From NCBI GenBank assembly GCA_000695325.1, contig AVPN01000869.1:8148-31318 (forward strand): 23,171 nt of DNA. Reading direction: 5' to 3'. The stretch comes from Pleurobrachia bachei (Eukaryota; Ctenophora; Tentaculata; Cydippida; Pleurobrachiidae). The position numbers were made by a program, and so were the translations under genes. Position 1 is the stretch's first letter. Every line of letters begins with the position of its first letter. Below the pieces are notes generated by a model, which was not told where the DNA came from, did no database searches, and saw only the letters and a program-made list of their open reading frames with translations. Below are positions 1 to 9,050 of this stretch, piece after piece.

Positions 1-833
1 GGGGGGGGGCGACATGTTAATTTTGTTAACTTTGTTAATATTAACATCCAGAAAACAGGTGATTTATTAACAAATTAACAAAAAGTTAACAAACGTTAAC
101 AAATGCCATTTACGCCATCTAAAACCCCTTTACCTGCTTTAGCACGTGTTTTTGGTATTTAACACTTGTTCTGCGATCATAGGTGTTCCTTCTGCACGAT
201 TTGCATACCCCTACTACCTCTATCACGACTTTTCTATAGCGATTTGTTCCATTAATGGTCATTGTGTAACTTTTAATAAAAACCAGCCAAACTAAACCAC
301 AATTGAAGTCAAATTACCCTAATCCACATTTTCCAACCCTAAAAATTAAATAAGACTCATGAATTTACCTAAAAACGAAAAATATCCCAAAAATAGATTT
401 TTCTAAAAAAACACAAGGATTTGTAGCGAAGCAAATTTTCAATATTTGACCAAAAAATTGATTTTGGAAAAATTTTAGTTCTTTTGCCAACAGAAACGTT
501 GTAAATCATCTTTTTAAATCCAAAGAATCGATTATCAATGAAAAAGTTACGTTAAAGCGAGATTTTGTACGCTAAATTGAAATTTCTTGGATTTTTGAAT
601 TTTCATCGATTTTGACCCAAAGAACCTGATTGTCGGACTATGGTTATCGGAAGAGGCCTTGTTTGTTATATGAGTCATTAAACTACAAAATTAAACCAGT
701 TTAAGTCGTATTATCAACCAGTAAGAACAGTTTTTTAGCATTTGTTAATTTTGTTAATTTTGTTAATTAACGTTAATTAACAAAATCGAAAAAAAAGAGG
801 TGATTTATTAACAATTAACATGTCGCCCCCCCC
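1..833. mobile_element. MITE-like element with GC-rich terminal inverted repeats
   Basis: The left end is a run of G followed by CGACATGTTAATT. The right end (about 811-833) is its reverse complement, AATTAACATGTCG followed by a run of C. Both ends also hold GTTAAT/GTTAAC-rich subterminal repeats, and the string AGGTGATTTATTAACA occurs near both ends in the same orientation (about 57 and 798). The interior is AT-rich with no convincing coding sequence, so this looks like a non-autonomous DNA element. It lies in an intron of the class C receptor gene, about 20 bp beyond the last visible exon. The left end coincides with the window edge, so the target-site duplication cannot be checked and the superfamily is unassigned. 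Confidence 0.65.
762..781. repeat. 20-bp perfect palindrome in the MITE subterminal region
   Basis: GTTAATTAACGTTAATTAAC is its own reverse complement. It follows two TTTGTTAATT-type direct repeats. Such clusters are common in subterminal regions of DNA transposons, where transposase can bind. Confidence 0.6.
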
Positions 834-854
834 AACAGTATTAATTCTTTTTAC

Positions 855-3800
855 CTGTACTAGTAGTACCCCCAGTCACCATAGTATCTACACTAGGTAG
901 AGAATGATAGGACAGGAAGTGGTGGGATCGGGGAATCCCAGGCAATCTTCCAAATAGGTCAACATATGTGATTAGGAACTGCTCTGGTACCAACCAGATA
1001 TGCTCCCTGGTAGTGGGGTGTAGGTTCTCTTCAAATGCTACCACGTCCCTAACACTCACATCACCTGCAACGGAGAAGGGTAGTTTGTATATCATAGCTC
1101 AGCCTTTCGAGAGTTTCAGTTACCTGACGTTACTTCTATAGAAGAATTAGGGAATAGATTCTATAGACTTCTATAGGAATCTATTCCCTAACTTTTATCT
1201 CCTGACACGATCTGGCTGTTAGACTGTTTCGTGCGCCCCGCCTGTGAAGTATTCCACTGCGGTAAATGAAGTTTTGTTTTGGGAAGAAAGAAAAAATGCG
1301 ACGCCCACTATGCGAGAATATATGAAATTTAACTATGAAGTTAACTATGAGATGGTTGAGTTCTCAGTAGAGAAAAAACTCCCCTTGTGGAATTGTGATC
1401 GTGTGTGGGCCTGTCGGGGGATGAACATGTGATAAAACTCCAATCAAAATTCATCATGTGACTCATTATCTGTCAAAGCAAATAATAAGTCAATATATAA
1501 CTTACCTAGAAGTAGTGTTGTGAGGGGAGGTAGAAGGTCGCTCCTGTTGTGATAGGGGCTCGTTACTCTCTCAATAAACCCCTCGTCCCTCACGAACAAC
1601 TCTGTAAATAGTTGGAAACTTTTTAAATAAAGGGCGGGGTACGTGTCCTTTAATTCATTGGACGTGGCGTGTCAGCCTTTGTTTTGTGATCGGAGAAGGA
1701 AGTATCGGTTGTGATGAACAATGGGTCACCTGTCCAGCGACACGTCCTATACCCGATATATCTGAGCGGAAACTTGTTTTGTTCAACCTCTTTACTTTTG
1801 GGTCGAACAAGGCAAGCGGAAACTGGGTCGACGCTCCCCCCCAGGTCAGCTGCTCAAACTTCTCTGTCATGTTCAACTTCATTACATTTATAGAAGATAG
1901 AATATGCCAGAGTTTTTGAGAAGAAAAAACTGTCAGATCTGTCATAGCAGTTCCCTTTTTGTTTCAGGTATATATATTCTACCTTGTTATGTGTAGTGTC
2001 ACTTGATTGCTTCTAGAAACTAGAGTTTCAGTTAAAACTGCCAGGATATTAGCAATGCTAGGTCACAGCTACCTTTTATCAATTGTATCTGGCTGCAGCA
2101 ACTGTATTATGACTGAAATTGTGCTCTCTACAGCTGACGTGAAGCTGCATTCTTATTTGTTCGTTAGACGCACTTCCCTCATAAGTACTTTATATTTGGA
2201 GGAGAATCACGTTACCATGGTTACCATGGTTACCATAGTTACCATTGTTACCTATACCTGAGGTGCTGATATGAACGTTGTATTTCTGGCACATGATAGG
2301 ACAGGAAGTGGTGGGATCGGGGAATCCCAGGCAATCTTCCAAACAGATCAACATATGTGATTAGAAACTGCTCAGGTACCAGCCAGATATGTTCTCTGGT
2401 AGAGGGGTGTAGGTTCTCTTCAAATGCTACCACGTCCCTTACACTCACATCACCTGACGGAGAAGGGTAGTTTGTGTGATCATAGCTCAGGCTTTTCAGA
2501 GTTTCAGTTAGGACGTTACTTCTATAGAAAAATAAGGGAATAGATTCTATTAATATAACTTTCACCTCCTGACACGATCTGGCTTGCCTAGTTAGACTGT
2601 TTTGTGTGCCCCGCTTGTGAAGTATTGCACTGTGCTAAATGAAGTTTTGTTTTGGGAAGAAAGAGGAGATGTGCAGCGCCCACTATATGCGAGAATATGA
2701 AAGTTAACTATGAACTTAACCAACTACTTAACTAGTCGGGAACTAGTCGAGTTCTCAGTAAAGAGAAAACAACTCCCCTTGTGGAATTGTGATCGTGTGT
2801 GGGCCTGTCGGGGATGACATATATTACTTCCAGGAACCGAATACTAGTCCCTGATTGGCCGATAAAGAGTCACGATTTCTGATTGGTTTATTACTTGTTT
2901 CGGTCGGTTCCTAATTGCATCGCGTGCGTCCAATTAAACGTATAACTCACCAAGAAGTAGTGTTGCGAGGGGAGGTAGAAGGTCACTCCTGTTATGATAG
3001 GGGCTCGTTACTCGCTCAATAAATCCCTCGTCCCTCACGAACAACTCTGTAAATAGTTGGAAACTTTTTAAATAAAGAAGAGGGGTACGTGTCCTTTAAT
3101 TCATTGTACGTGTCAGCCACACAACCTTTGTGCTCGGGGAAGGAAGTATCGGTTGTGATGAACAATGGGTCACCTGTCCAGAGACACGTCCTATACCCGA
3201 TATATCTGAGCGGAAACTTGTTTTGTTCAACCTCTTTACTTTTGGGTCGAACAAGGCAAGCGGAAACTGGGTCGACGCTCCCCCCCAGGTCAGCTGCTCA
3301 AACTTCTCTGTCATGTTCAACTTCATTACATTTATAGAAGATAGAATATGCCAGAGTTTTTGAGAAGAAAAAACTGTCAGATCTGTCATAGCAGTTCCCT
3401 TTTTGTTTCAGGTATATATATTCTACCTTGTTATGTGTAGTGTCACTTGATTGCTTCTAGAAACTAGAGTTTCAGTTAAAACTGCCAGGATATTAGCAAT
3501 GCTAGGTCACAGCTACCTTTTATCAATTGTATCTGGCTGCAGCAACTGTATTATGACTGAAATTGTGCTCTCTACAGCTGACGTGAAGCTGCATTCTTAT
3601 TTGTTCGTTAGACGCACTTCCCTCATAAGTACTTTATATTTGGAGGAGAATCACGTTACCATGGTTACCATGGTTACCATAGTTACCATTGTTACCTATA
3701 CCTGAGGTGCTGATATGAACGTTGTATTTCTGGCACACATTAATCCTCAGATTGTTGATGGTAGTCGTTGTTATGGAGATATAATTCCACCCTAGCTCCT

Positions 3801-6800
3801 CAATCATACGACATACCCCAGCAACGGTTGCTGTATTATCCGCCCTCACACTGAAAATAAATTGTCAAAATAATAAAATATAAATTAATAAGTTCATGTC
3901 AGACAATAATTATCCTATGTATTACATACTACATAGCTTGTCATATTCAGTGCAGAAATTTGATGTAACCACCCCAAAATATTTATAATGTCATTCTCCG
4001 CTCTTTCCCTTTTATTCTCTTGCACCCCCTTCTTGCACAACTCTTTAGAAGAGTTCCCTATGCCTCAATAGATTCGACAGTCGAATCAGATCTATAAAAT
4101 ATATTTGTCACACTTCACGTGTCTCCTTTTATCATGGCACAGAGGGGGTCATAATGGTATCAGTGTTATGATCGATTACAAAGGGAGGCCTCTATCATAT
4201 CTTACCGTTCTGTACTGTTCTTCAAGACCAAACCGCGTAGGAAAGCTAGAGTCTGAACATTAGAGAATGCTATTGCCTTGTTTGACCCTCCCTCTCCACG
4301 GAGTCTGAACATTTCGGGATGCTGCAGGTGTTTGATCTGTTTATATTTTACAATTGTTTAGATCTTCCTACCTCTTTCTCGACTTTCAGATTAAATTTCA
4401 GTGAGCCTGTTTTTAATTCTTCCATTGTTTTGTTTTGTTTTCTGGAGTGGGGAGTCACATGAGCTAAAGCTAGTGTGGACTGGAGTTTCATTCAGATCAA
4501 TCACAGAGAATTGAAAGTTTTACTTAAAGTAAACCCGGCCCAGAGAGGCCTTATATTCGCAGCTGCTATTTCCCTTGATTTCTCTAAAGTTACCACACTA
4601 CTAAAATCCACTCTAATTCAGGTTATAACCACCCAACATCATGTCCGCCAGCCTATACCGTGACACCTACTCAACCCTTGATCGTGCTCTGCTAATCCTC
4701 TGGTGTGCTACATGTCTCCTCCTCTCAATCTCAGGAAACCTCCTAATCCTCCTCACCTCAACAATTGTGATCCCAACCACTAAAGTAGACCAGTTCACAA
4801 CCATCCTGCTGAGAAACCTGGCAGTTTCAGATATAGGTTACACCCTGACCCGCATTCTACCCTCCCTCCTTTCTCACGTCATGTACGGGTGGGCTCTAGG
4901 AGATGAGGTGTGTAAAGTCGAGGCATACATGTATCTTGTACCAGTGTTTGCGTCCATGTGGTTGATCCTCCTGCTCAGTCTAGTGAAAGTGTTTGTCTGT
5001 CTCTTCCCTCTCTCTGTGGTGGACATTAATACCAGGACTGCCACAATCCTCTGTGGGGTGGTGTGGGTGGTATCATCGTTACCATCCATCATTGCCATAG
5101 CAACAAGGGTTCCAACACAAGTTAACATGGAGATAGAAGTTGTGTGTGAACAGGTGCCCAACAAGACCATACCCTTCCAATACTTGTTTGGCATCCTAAC
5201 CAACCTAGAGATGTGGGTACCATCCCTCCTGATCATCCCTTGTAACATCACCCTTTGGCAGCTAGCCAGCAGATACACCAGGTCACACAACATGTCCAAC
5301 AGGAGAGCCATCACAACCGTCCTCTCCATCTCCATCCTCTTTACAATCACCTGGATCCCAACACTAGTGGAGGACGCCTGGAGATTCTTCGGGGATGGAG
5401 AGAGCATACCACTCTGGTTTAATAAGGCACATTTGAACTTTTACTTTATCAGCGCGTTTGGTAACCCGTTCTTGTACGCGTTTATAAACAGACGGTACAG
5501 GGAGGCTGTGAGGAACCAGATAGCGCTGGCTAGCATCAGTACTGAGGGGATTATCAAGAAGATAACTGTGAAAGCAGGGAGGAGCGTTACGAGTGGGAAT
5601 ACAACAGAGGTTAACAGTGATCAGGGAGGAGGGGGAGGGAGTTATAAGGCTGGGAGGGTGTCCCTTGCTGCAATAGAGGTTACTAGTGATCAGGGAGGTA
5701 ACTATGGAGGTAACTATGGAGGTAACTATGGGGTAACTAGTGATCAAGGAGGTAACTATGGAGGTAACTATGGGGTAACTAGCGATCAAGGGGGAGGAGT
5801 TAGTAAGAGAGGGAAAACTCTGTAAATTGTTCAGTGTTCAGCAAAAACACATGAAACCTGTTGCCCCGTGTTCGATTCTTCAAAATGAAACCACAGAAAC
5901 TGCTCTGTCTGGTGTCACTGCCTCGATATAAGAGCATTTCCAGACAGAATGAAAAATAGCTGTTTATTGATCGCTTCTCCACATGTGGAGTACACCGCTC
6001 AATTGTTCGAGCTGAGCTGTATTAATAAAATAGATTTTTCCTCTGTGAGAGTGTACCTATTTGTTGTGTAAATTATTATTTGCATTTTATTCCACCTTAT
6101 TCAAGGATGAATTATTTCCCTCTATCATAAAATTCCCAGCGAAACCTTCACCTGCACCCCTGAATCCTGATACTGTACTGACATTTAATTTCACCCAATT
6201 CAAGGATTTATAATTTCCCAGCTTAACCTGCACCCCAGATACTGACAGGATATGAATCACTATCAGAATTAAGACAGGTTTTCCTTTGAACAATACCAAT
6301 CCAGCGAGAGCATCTCTTTGAATAATATGTCACTCAGTTTTAATGGGAAATTTCCCAGAGAATTCTAAGTTTTTAATGGATGCCGTGCCTCTCATTGAAG
6401 CGAGATATATGCTACGTTAATAAAACCATTCTTACCTGGTGAAGTAAGGGTATCTGTCGGTGTTTTCAATTACATCCCTATCCACTGCCCCCATGGTGAC
6501 TTGCCGGATTTGGTAGGCAGTGGTGATGTCAAGGATAGATCGGAGCTGGGTGGTTGATACTGGCCCAACTAGACCTGGGGAGAGGGTATTAGAGATACTG
6601 GTCCAACCAGACCTGGGGAAGAAGGAGTGGATCAGTGAGAGGGGGATTAGAAAATATGGTTATCCAGGAGTATTTTAGATCAGGTAAAAAGGGAGGGGAC
6701 TGAAATATTCCCAATATCATTCAACAATAGTCATTTGGGATGGTTTTGTTGACAGGGTATAAACGGTGCAGCTTAAAGTAAATAGGTAAGGGTGTGGTTA

Positions 6801-7626
6801 TAAACGACTTGGGCCGTTTAAATGGGAAAGGTCTTTTAATCAGACATGTTGAAATGATTACGGGGAGGAGATATATATAAAATTGAGCACTATCATGAAT
6901 TCATTCTCTGTCACTGTCAGGCATCGTGCTGACCCTTCTTTAGAAGAGAGGAGCGATAAGAGTGATCTGCAGGTATCACGCTGACAGCTTTGTCAAGCCT
7001 CGTCAGACAGACAGAGCTAAATATTCTTACGAAGACGTCTTGGAGACTGGAGTGAAAGAGAAATGTATTCTTCAGTAACACGGGGAGTGGGAGGGGTACA
7101 ATCACCGAAAAGTCTCTGACAATACAACGGTTCTTTGAAAGAAATGAGAACAGGGGGTCAGGCCAATGCTTCGACAGAAAACTCAACTTACCAGCAACAC
7201 GCGAAGAACAGCTGGATATGTGAGACATTACGTGACGTGAGCCGATAACACTGCTACTCTTCGTATCCACTACCAGCCCCGTCACAGACCTGTAAATACA
7301 AGTGGGGGGTGTTACGGGGAGCGGGAGTATGTTATGATCCGGATAAATTGATTCGTACACGCAAAAAAGGTCAATTCAAGTTCATATTATTACATGCGTT
7401 AGGGGGGGGGGTCGGTGTTCAAGCGATAACATTGAAAGTATTAGTGTCCTGACCTGTTATAGTGGGTGTTGATATGATTTGTAAAATGTCTGCCAAGTAA
7501 TCCACCAATCATCCTCTCTTGCCCAGATTCGGTGGTAAAATCAAATGCTCCAACAAGGGTTAACCTGTTGTTAACATCTCCCGTTACCATGGTTACCAAT
7601 ACCAGTGCAGCAATAATCCCATGCAT
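855..7626 (-). CDS. Class C GPCR-like receptor, N-terminal Venus-flytrap part (incomplete at window edge)
   Basis: Exons, reading leftward: 7454-7626, 7192-7289, 6436-6574, 3702-3850, then a duplicated pair (2951-3046 and chimeric 2258-2453; 1506-1601 and 855-1064). The phases 2,1,2,1,1,1 match at every join of E1-E4, E5 (either copy) and E6a, giving about 288 residues before the window ends. Residues 1-16 (MHGIIAALVLVTMVTG) look like a signal peptide. The periplasmic-binding-like fold follows: VAGLVGPVSTTQLRS (typically VAG-IGP-SSS), RYPYFTSVRADNTATVAG (typically YPYFFRTVPSD), LGWNYISI (typically LGW-YVSV), and later EHIWLVPEQF where family members have IWLASEAW. These are hallmarks of mGluR/GABA-B/calcium-sensor-type ectodomains. 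The seven-helix part should lie left of position 1. A natriuretic-receptor-like protein with the same fold is the main alternative. Confidence 0.72.
1147..1191. repeat. Long hairpin in the intron between receptor exons 5 and 6, unit 1
   Basis: The arms TTAGGGAATAGATTC (1147-1161) and GAATCTATTCCCTAA (1177-1191) are perfectly complementary. The pairing extends inward through CTATAG on both sides with a single bulge, giving a stem of about 20 bp and a loop of about 4-5 nt. The matching place in unit 2 (about 2525-2560) keeps only one arm. Confidence 0.75.
1775..1832. repeat. Stem-loop with flanking direct repeat in receptor intron (second copy near 3219)
   Basis: CTTGTTTTGTTCAACC and GGTCGAACAAGGCAAG are complementary at about 13 of 16 positions around a 12-nt loop. 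AGCGGAAACT flanks the structure on both sides as a direct repeat. The same structure occurs in the second duplication unit near 3219-3270. Open frames crossing it on both strands look incidental; I could not fit them into the receptor gene by phase. Confidence 0.45.
2211..2256. repeat. GTTACCATG 9-bp array, unit 1
   Basis: About five imperfect copies of the 9-mer GTTACCATG occur in tandem. On the minus (gene) strand the array reads GGTAAC-ATG repeats and starts directly after the 5' splice site copied from exon 4. Each repeat contains a donor-like GGTAAC. Confidence 0.8.
2258..2453 (-). pseudogene. Chimeric exon 6/exon 4 made by the tandem duplication
   Basis: The 5' part (from 2453) is a copy of receptor exon 6, starting GDVSVRDVVAFEEN, with the acceptor CTTCTCCGTCAG. 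At about 2293 it switches, out of frame, to the last 36 nt of exon 4 including that exon's donor CTCAG|GTATAG. Its exit phase (2) does not fit the entry phase (1) of either copy of exon 5 or of exon 6, so inclusion would frame-shift the transcript. If the donor is not used, a stop lies a few codons later (at 2248), which would give a truncated flytrap protein. Confidence 0.7.
2831..2913. mobile_element. hAT-like MITE, copy 1 (receptor intron, unit 2 only)
   Basis: It begins CAGGAACCGA and ends TTCGGTCGGTTCCTA. The flanks ATTACTTC (2823-2830) and ATTGCATC (2914-2921) match at 6 of 8 positions, a decayed 8-bp target duplication. It is absent from unit 1, so it was inserted into or lost from one copy after duplication. 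Its right end lies 37 nt from the 5' splice site at 2950. Confidence 0.7.
3655..3700. repeat. GTTACCATG 9-bp array, unit 2
   Basis: This array is the same as the one in unit 1 and sits directly downstream of the donor of receptor exon 4 (intron begins at 3701). The array therefore presents a ladder of GGTAAC donor-like sequences next to the true 5' splice site. Confidence 0.8.
3851..4640. other. Receptor intron 3, left part, and upstream region of the nested GPCR
   Basis: I found no coding exon here. GATTCGACAGTCGAATC at 4071-4087 is an 8-bp inverted repeat with one central base. A pyrimidine-rich stretch ending AATTCAG (about 4612-4620) shortly before the nested ATG could be a 3' splice site for a non-coding first exon, but this is unproven. 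Any promoter of the nested plus-strand receptor should lie in this stretch. Confidence 0.4.
4641..5825 (+). CDS. Intronless rhodopsin-like (class A) GPCR with modified DRY motif and repeat-rich tail
   Basis: The protein has 394 residues and seven predicted helices. Class A landmarks: S-G32-N33 in TM1; L60-A-V-S-D64 in TM2; Cys91 at the start of TM3 and Cys169 in loop 2 as the expected disulfide; Trp142 in TM4; Pro200 in TM5; TWIP (237-240, usually CWxP) in TM6; and NPFLY (275-279, the NPxxY motif) in TM7, followed by a basic helix 8. An N-glycosylation site (NKT, 174-176) lies in loop 2. The DRY position reads V-K-V (115-117), so the usual Asp/Glu, Arg and Tyr are all changed. Residues 325-385 are repeats of TSDQGG and GGNY. 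The ATG has A at -3 (AACATC ATG). The gene lies inside an intron of the opposite-strand class C receptor. The ligand is unknown. Confidence 0.9.
   Translation: MSASLYRDTYSTLDRALLILWCATCLLLSISGNLLILLTSTIVIPTTKVDQFTTILLRNLAVSDIGYTLTRILPSLLSHVMYGWALGDEVCKVEAYMYLVPVFASMWLILLLSLVKVFVCLFPLSVVDINTRTATILCGVVWVVSSLPSIIAIATRVPTQVNMEIEVVCEQVPNKTIPFQYLFGILTNLEMWVPSLLIIPCNITLWQLASRYTRSHNMSNRRAITTVLSISILFTITWIPTLVEDAWRFFGDGESIPLWFNKAHLNFYFISAFGNPFLYAFINRRYREAVRNQIALASISTEGIIKKITVKAGRSVTSGNTTEVNSDQGGGGGSYKAGRVSLAAIEVTSDQGGNYGGNYGGNYGVTSDQGGNYGGNYGVTSDQGGGVSKRGKTL
5670..5790 (+). repeat. In-frame tandem repeats coding the GPCR tail
   Basis: A 12-bp unit GGAGGTAACTAT (coding GGNY) is interspersed with GTAACTAGTGATCAAGG (coding VTSDQG). 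The core GGTAACTATGG is the reverse complement of the GTTACC-TAG/ATG motif found as arrays elsewhere in this window. Confidence 0.85.
6024..6029 (+). terminator. Poly(A) signal of the nested GPCR
   Basis: AATAAA lies about 200 bp after the stop codon and is followed within 50 bp by a GT-rich stretch (GTGAGAGTGTAC, TTTGTTGTGT). Confidence 0.55.
6083..6250. repeat. Imperfect ~95-bp tandem repeat in receptor intron 3
   Basis: TTCAAGGATGAATTATTTCC...CCTGCACCCC..GATACTG near 6100 is repeated as TTCAAGGATTTATAATTTCC...CCTGCACCCCAGATACTG near 6199. It is diverged with internal indels. I see no coding potential. Confidence 0.5.
6566..6620 (-). repeat. Duplicated 3' splice site of receptor exon 3 (38-bp unit)
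   Basis: The acceptor used for exon 3 is at 6574 (CCCCAG|GTCTAGTTGGG). A second copy of acceptor plus exon start lies 38 bp upstream in the gene, at 6612 (CCCCAG|GTCTGGTTGGA). Use of the upstream copy shifts the frame and soon meets a stop, so the downstream site is the coding one. Confidence 0.8.
7583..7599. repeat. GTTACCATGGTTACC inside the signal-peptide codons
   Basis: The minus strand reads GGTAACCATGGTAACGG and codes LVTMVTG of the receptor signal peptide. It is the same motif as the 9-bp arrays. Confidence 0.7.
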
Positions 7627-8508
7627 GATAACACAATGCAGTCCCGCTATCTACATCCAGGGATGGTGGAATTACTTTGTAGATACCCTATTAACTTGAC
7701 GCCATGATGTTGAGTAACAACAAGTGATGCCAGAAATATTGACGAAAGAAATCTGTATATTGGCTGAGTACAAGCAGTATACTCAGCAGTTAAGATCAAG
7801 ACAGGAAGGAAAACAGAGTAAGATACAATATGAGTCTGGAAGTAAGCTACATGAGAAGAGTTAAAAAACAGTAGAACTGTTGACACTTGAAAATGAATGA
7901 AGAACAGAACACTACTGTACACATCTCTAAGTGTTGTGTGTAGTTCTTTTTGACAAGTTGCTTTTGATGACTGATGTGATGTTTATTGTCAATGGCATGG
8001 CTGTAATTAAACGCATTATTAGTGCATGTAATCAACATACATGAAGACATATACATGCTAGGGTGGTAGAAATATTATGAAGCACTAATTTCTGTGGCAT
8101 GTCCGTGGTTTAGGAATATGCATGCCATAATTATGCCAAGCCTTTTCTAGACAAATAGACAGGCCACATTGACATATTGCTGGGAGAATTAGGACACAAA
8201 CGTTAGGACGGGGGGATTAGGAAACAAACACAGTAAAACATTTTTGGGAATTGATCAAGGCAGCACGAAAGACAAACTGATACACAAACTGAATACTAGT
8301 ACGAGATGCATAATGTTGAAAGTTCAGCTACTTTATAAATAAATTGAGAGACAAAGTAGCCAGGAAGTAACTTGGCAGTCTTGCTCTGAGTGCTGCCTGT
8401 CTACTGTCTAAAGAACAGACACAGCAACTATTTCCATAGTACACACAACTATTATATAAACAACAATGAACACTATGTACTGGCTACAGTTCAACCCAAT
8501 TCTCTCTT
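7627..8508. other. Upstream flank of the class C receptor; no gene seen
   Basis: This is AT-rich intergenic DNA between the receptor start codon and the first hairpin. Short open frames exist on the minus strand but lack family motifs or splice partners. The receptor promoter is presumably near 7627-7900, but I see no clear TATA or initiator. No tRNA or other RNA gene is evident. Confidence 0.5.
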
Positions 8509-8551
8509 GTTGAGTAAGGGTTGAGAGAGGGTCCTCCACCCCTTACTCAAC
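8509..8551. repeat. 12-bp inverted repeat (hairpin)
   Basis: GTTGAGTAAGGG (8509-8520) and CCCTTACTCAAC (8540-8551) are perfectly complementary around a 19-nt spacer. The outer flanks (AACCCAATTCTCTC and AACCTAATTCCCTC) are near-identical direct repeats. Confidence 0.7.
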
Positions 8552-8677
8552 CTAATTCCCTCTCCGCAAAACATGAATCTCTACAGTACAAAGCGTACTC
8601 TAAAACAAAGTCGGGGTAAGGTGTCTGGGTGTCAGTTTGTGATGTGCTGCAAACATTATACACATGCAGATCGGATT

Positions 8678-8985
8678 GAAATAAAAAGAGAAATAGAGAT
8701 AGGGGCCGGGGATGGGGAGGTAAAAAGAGAGATGAGGGAGGGGGGATAAAAAGAGAGATGGGAGAAAACAATCAAAAACAGGTGTGTCTTGATGATCTTC
8801 CTTTATTTCTGGCTTCCTCTTAGTCTTACAGCTGCCGCCGCGTCTTCATTTTCTAGTACTATCTCGCTTCATCTATTGACTCGCTTACACACTCTCTATC
8901 TATGTCTCTCTCTCAGTCTCTCTCTATTTCTCTCAGTGTCTCTCACTATCTCTCTCTCTCTCTCCCTCTCTCCCTTTCTCTGTAC
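8678..8985. repeat. Polypurine tract followed by polypyrimidine (CT)n tract
   Basis: 8678-8768 is almost pure purine on the plus strand (repeats of AAAAAGAGAGATG). About 100 bp later, 8895-8985 is almost pure pyrimidine (CTCTCTCT with interruptions). Open frames across these are low-complexity artefacts. Confidence 0.8.
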
Positions 8986-9050
8986 CTTCCCGCCCATGTA
9001 CAGCTCTACATGTGCAACTAGAGCCAACAGTAATTCACCCAATTAGTAGC

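Larger units (their letters stand above)
903..3736. repeat. 1.4-kb tandem duplication of receptor exons 5 and 6
   Basis: Unit 1 (about 903-2292) and unit 2 (about 2293-3736) are direct repeats. From about 1640 to 2290 versus 3085 to 3735 they are nearly identical (constant offset 1444). The other half (905-1640 versus 2296-3085) carries many indels, including an extra MITE in unit 2. The junction near 2293 fuses the middle of exon 6 to the 3' end of exon 4 with about 1 bp of microhomology. Patchy identity suggests recent gene conversion or a second exchange in one half. Confidence 0.85.

Noticed and set aside
1655-1945. Open frames on both strands within the duplicated receptor intron (also 3096-3389)
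   Set aside because: Both strands are open for about 80-97 codons, but the frames have no recognisable domain. Joining exon 4 directly to exon 5 in matching phase explains the gene without them, and conservation between units reflects the recent duplication.
4874-5407. 177-codon minus-strand frame antisense to the nested GPCR
   Set aside because: It is a shadow of the GPCR coding sequence. The plus frame has all class A landmarks, and the minus frame has none.
5860-5885. GTTCGATTC resembling a tRNA T-loop/B box
   Set aside because: The flanking bases do not form a T stem, and no A box or acceptor stem is present at the expected distance.
6917-7360. 147-codon minus-strand frame
   Set aside because: Only 7192-7289 is an exon of the class C receptor. 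The rest extends into introns past a good donor (GCTG|GTAAGT) and acceptor (TTTACAG).
8547-9046. Frames rich in Ser/Leu/Phe across the GA and CT tracts (also 22631-22891)
   Set aside because: They are translations of simple-sequence repeats, without other evidence.
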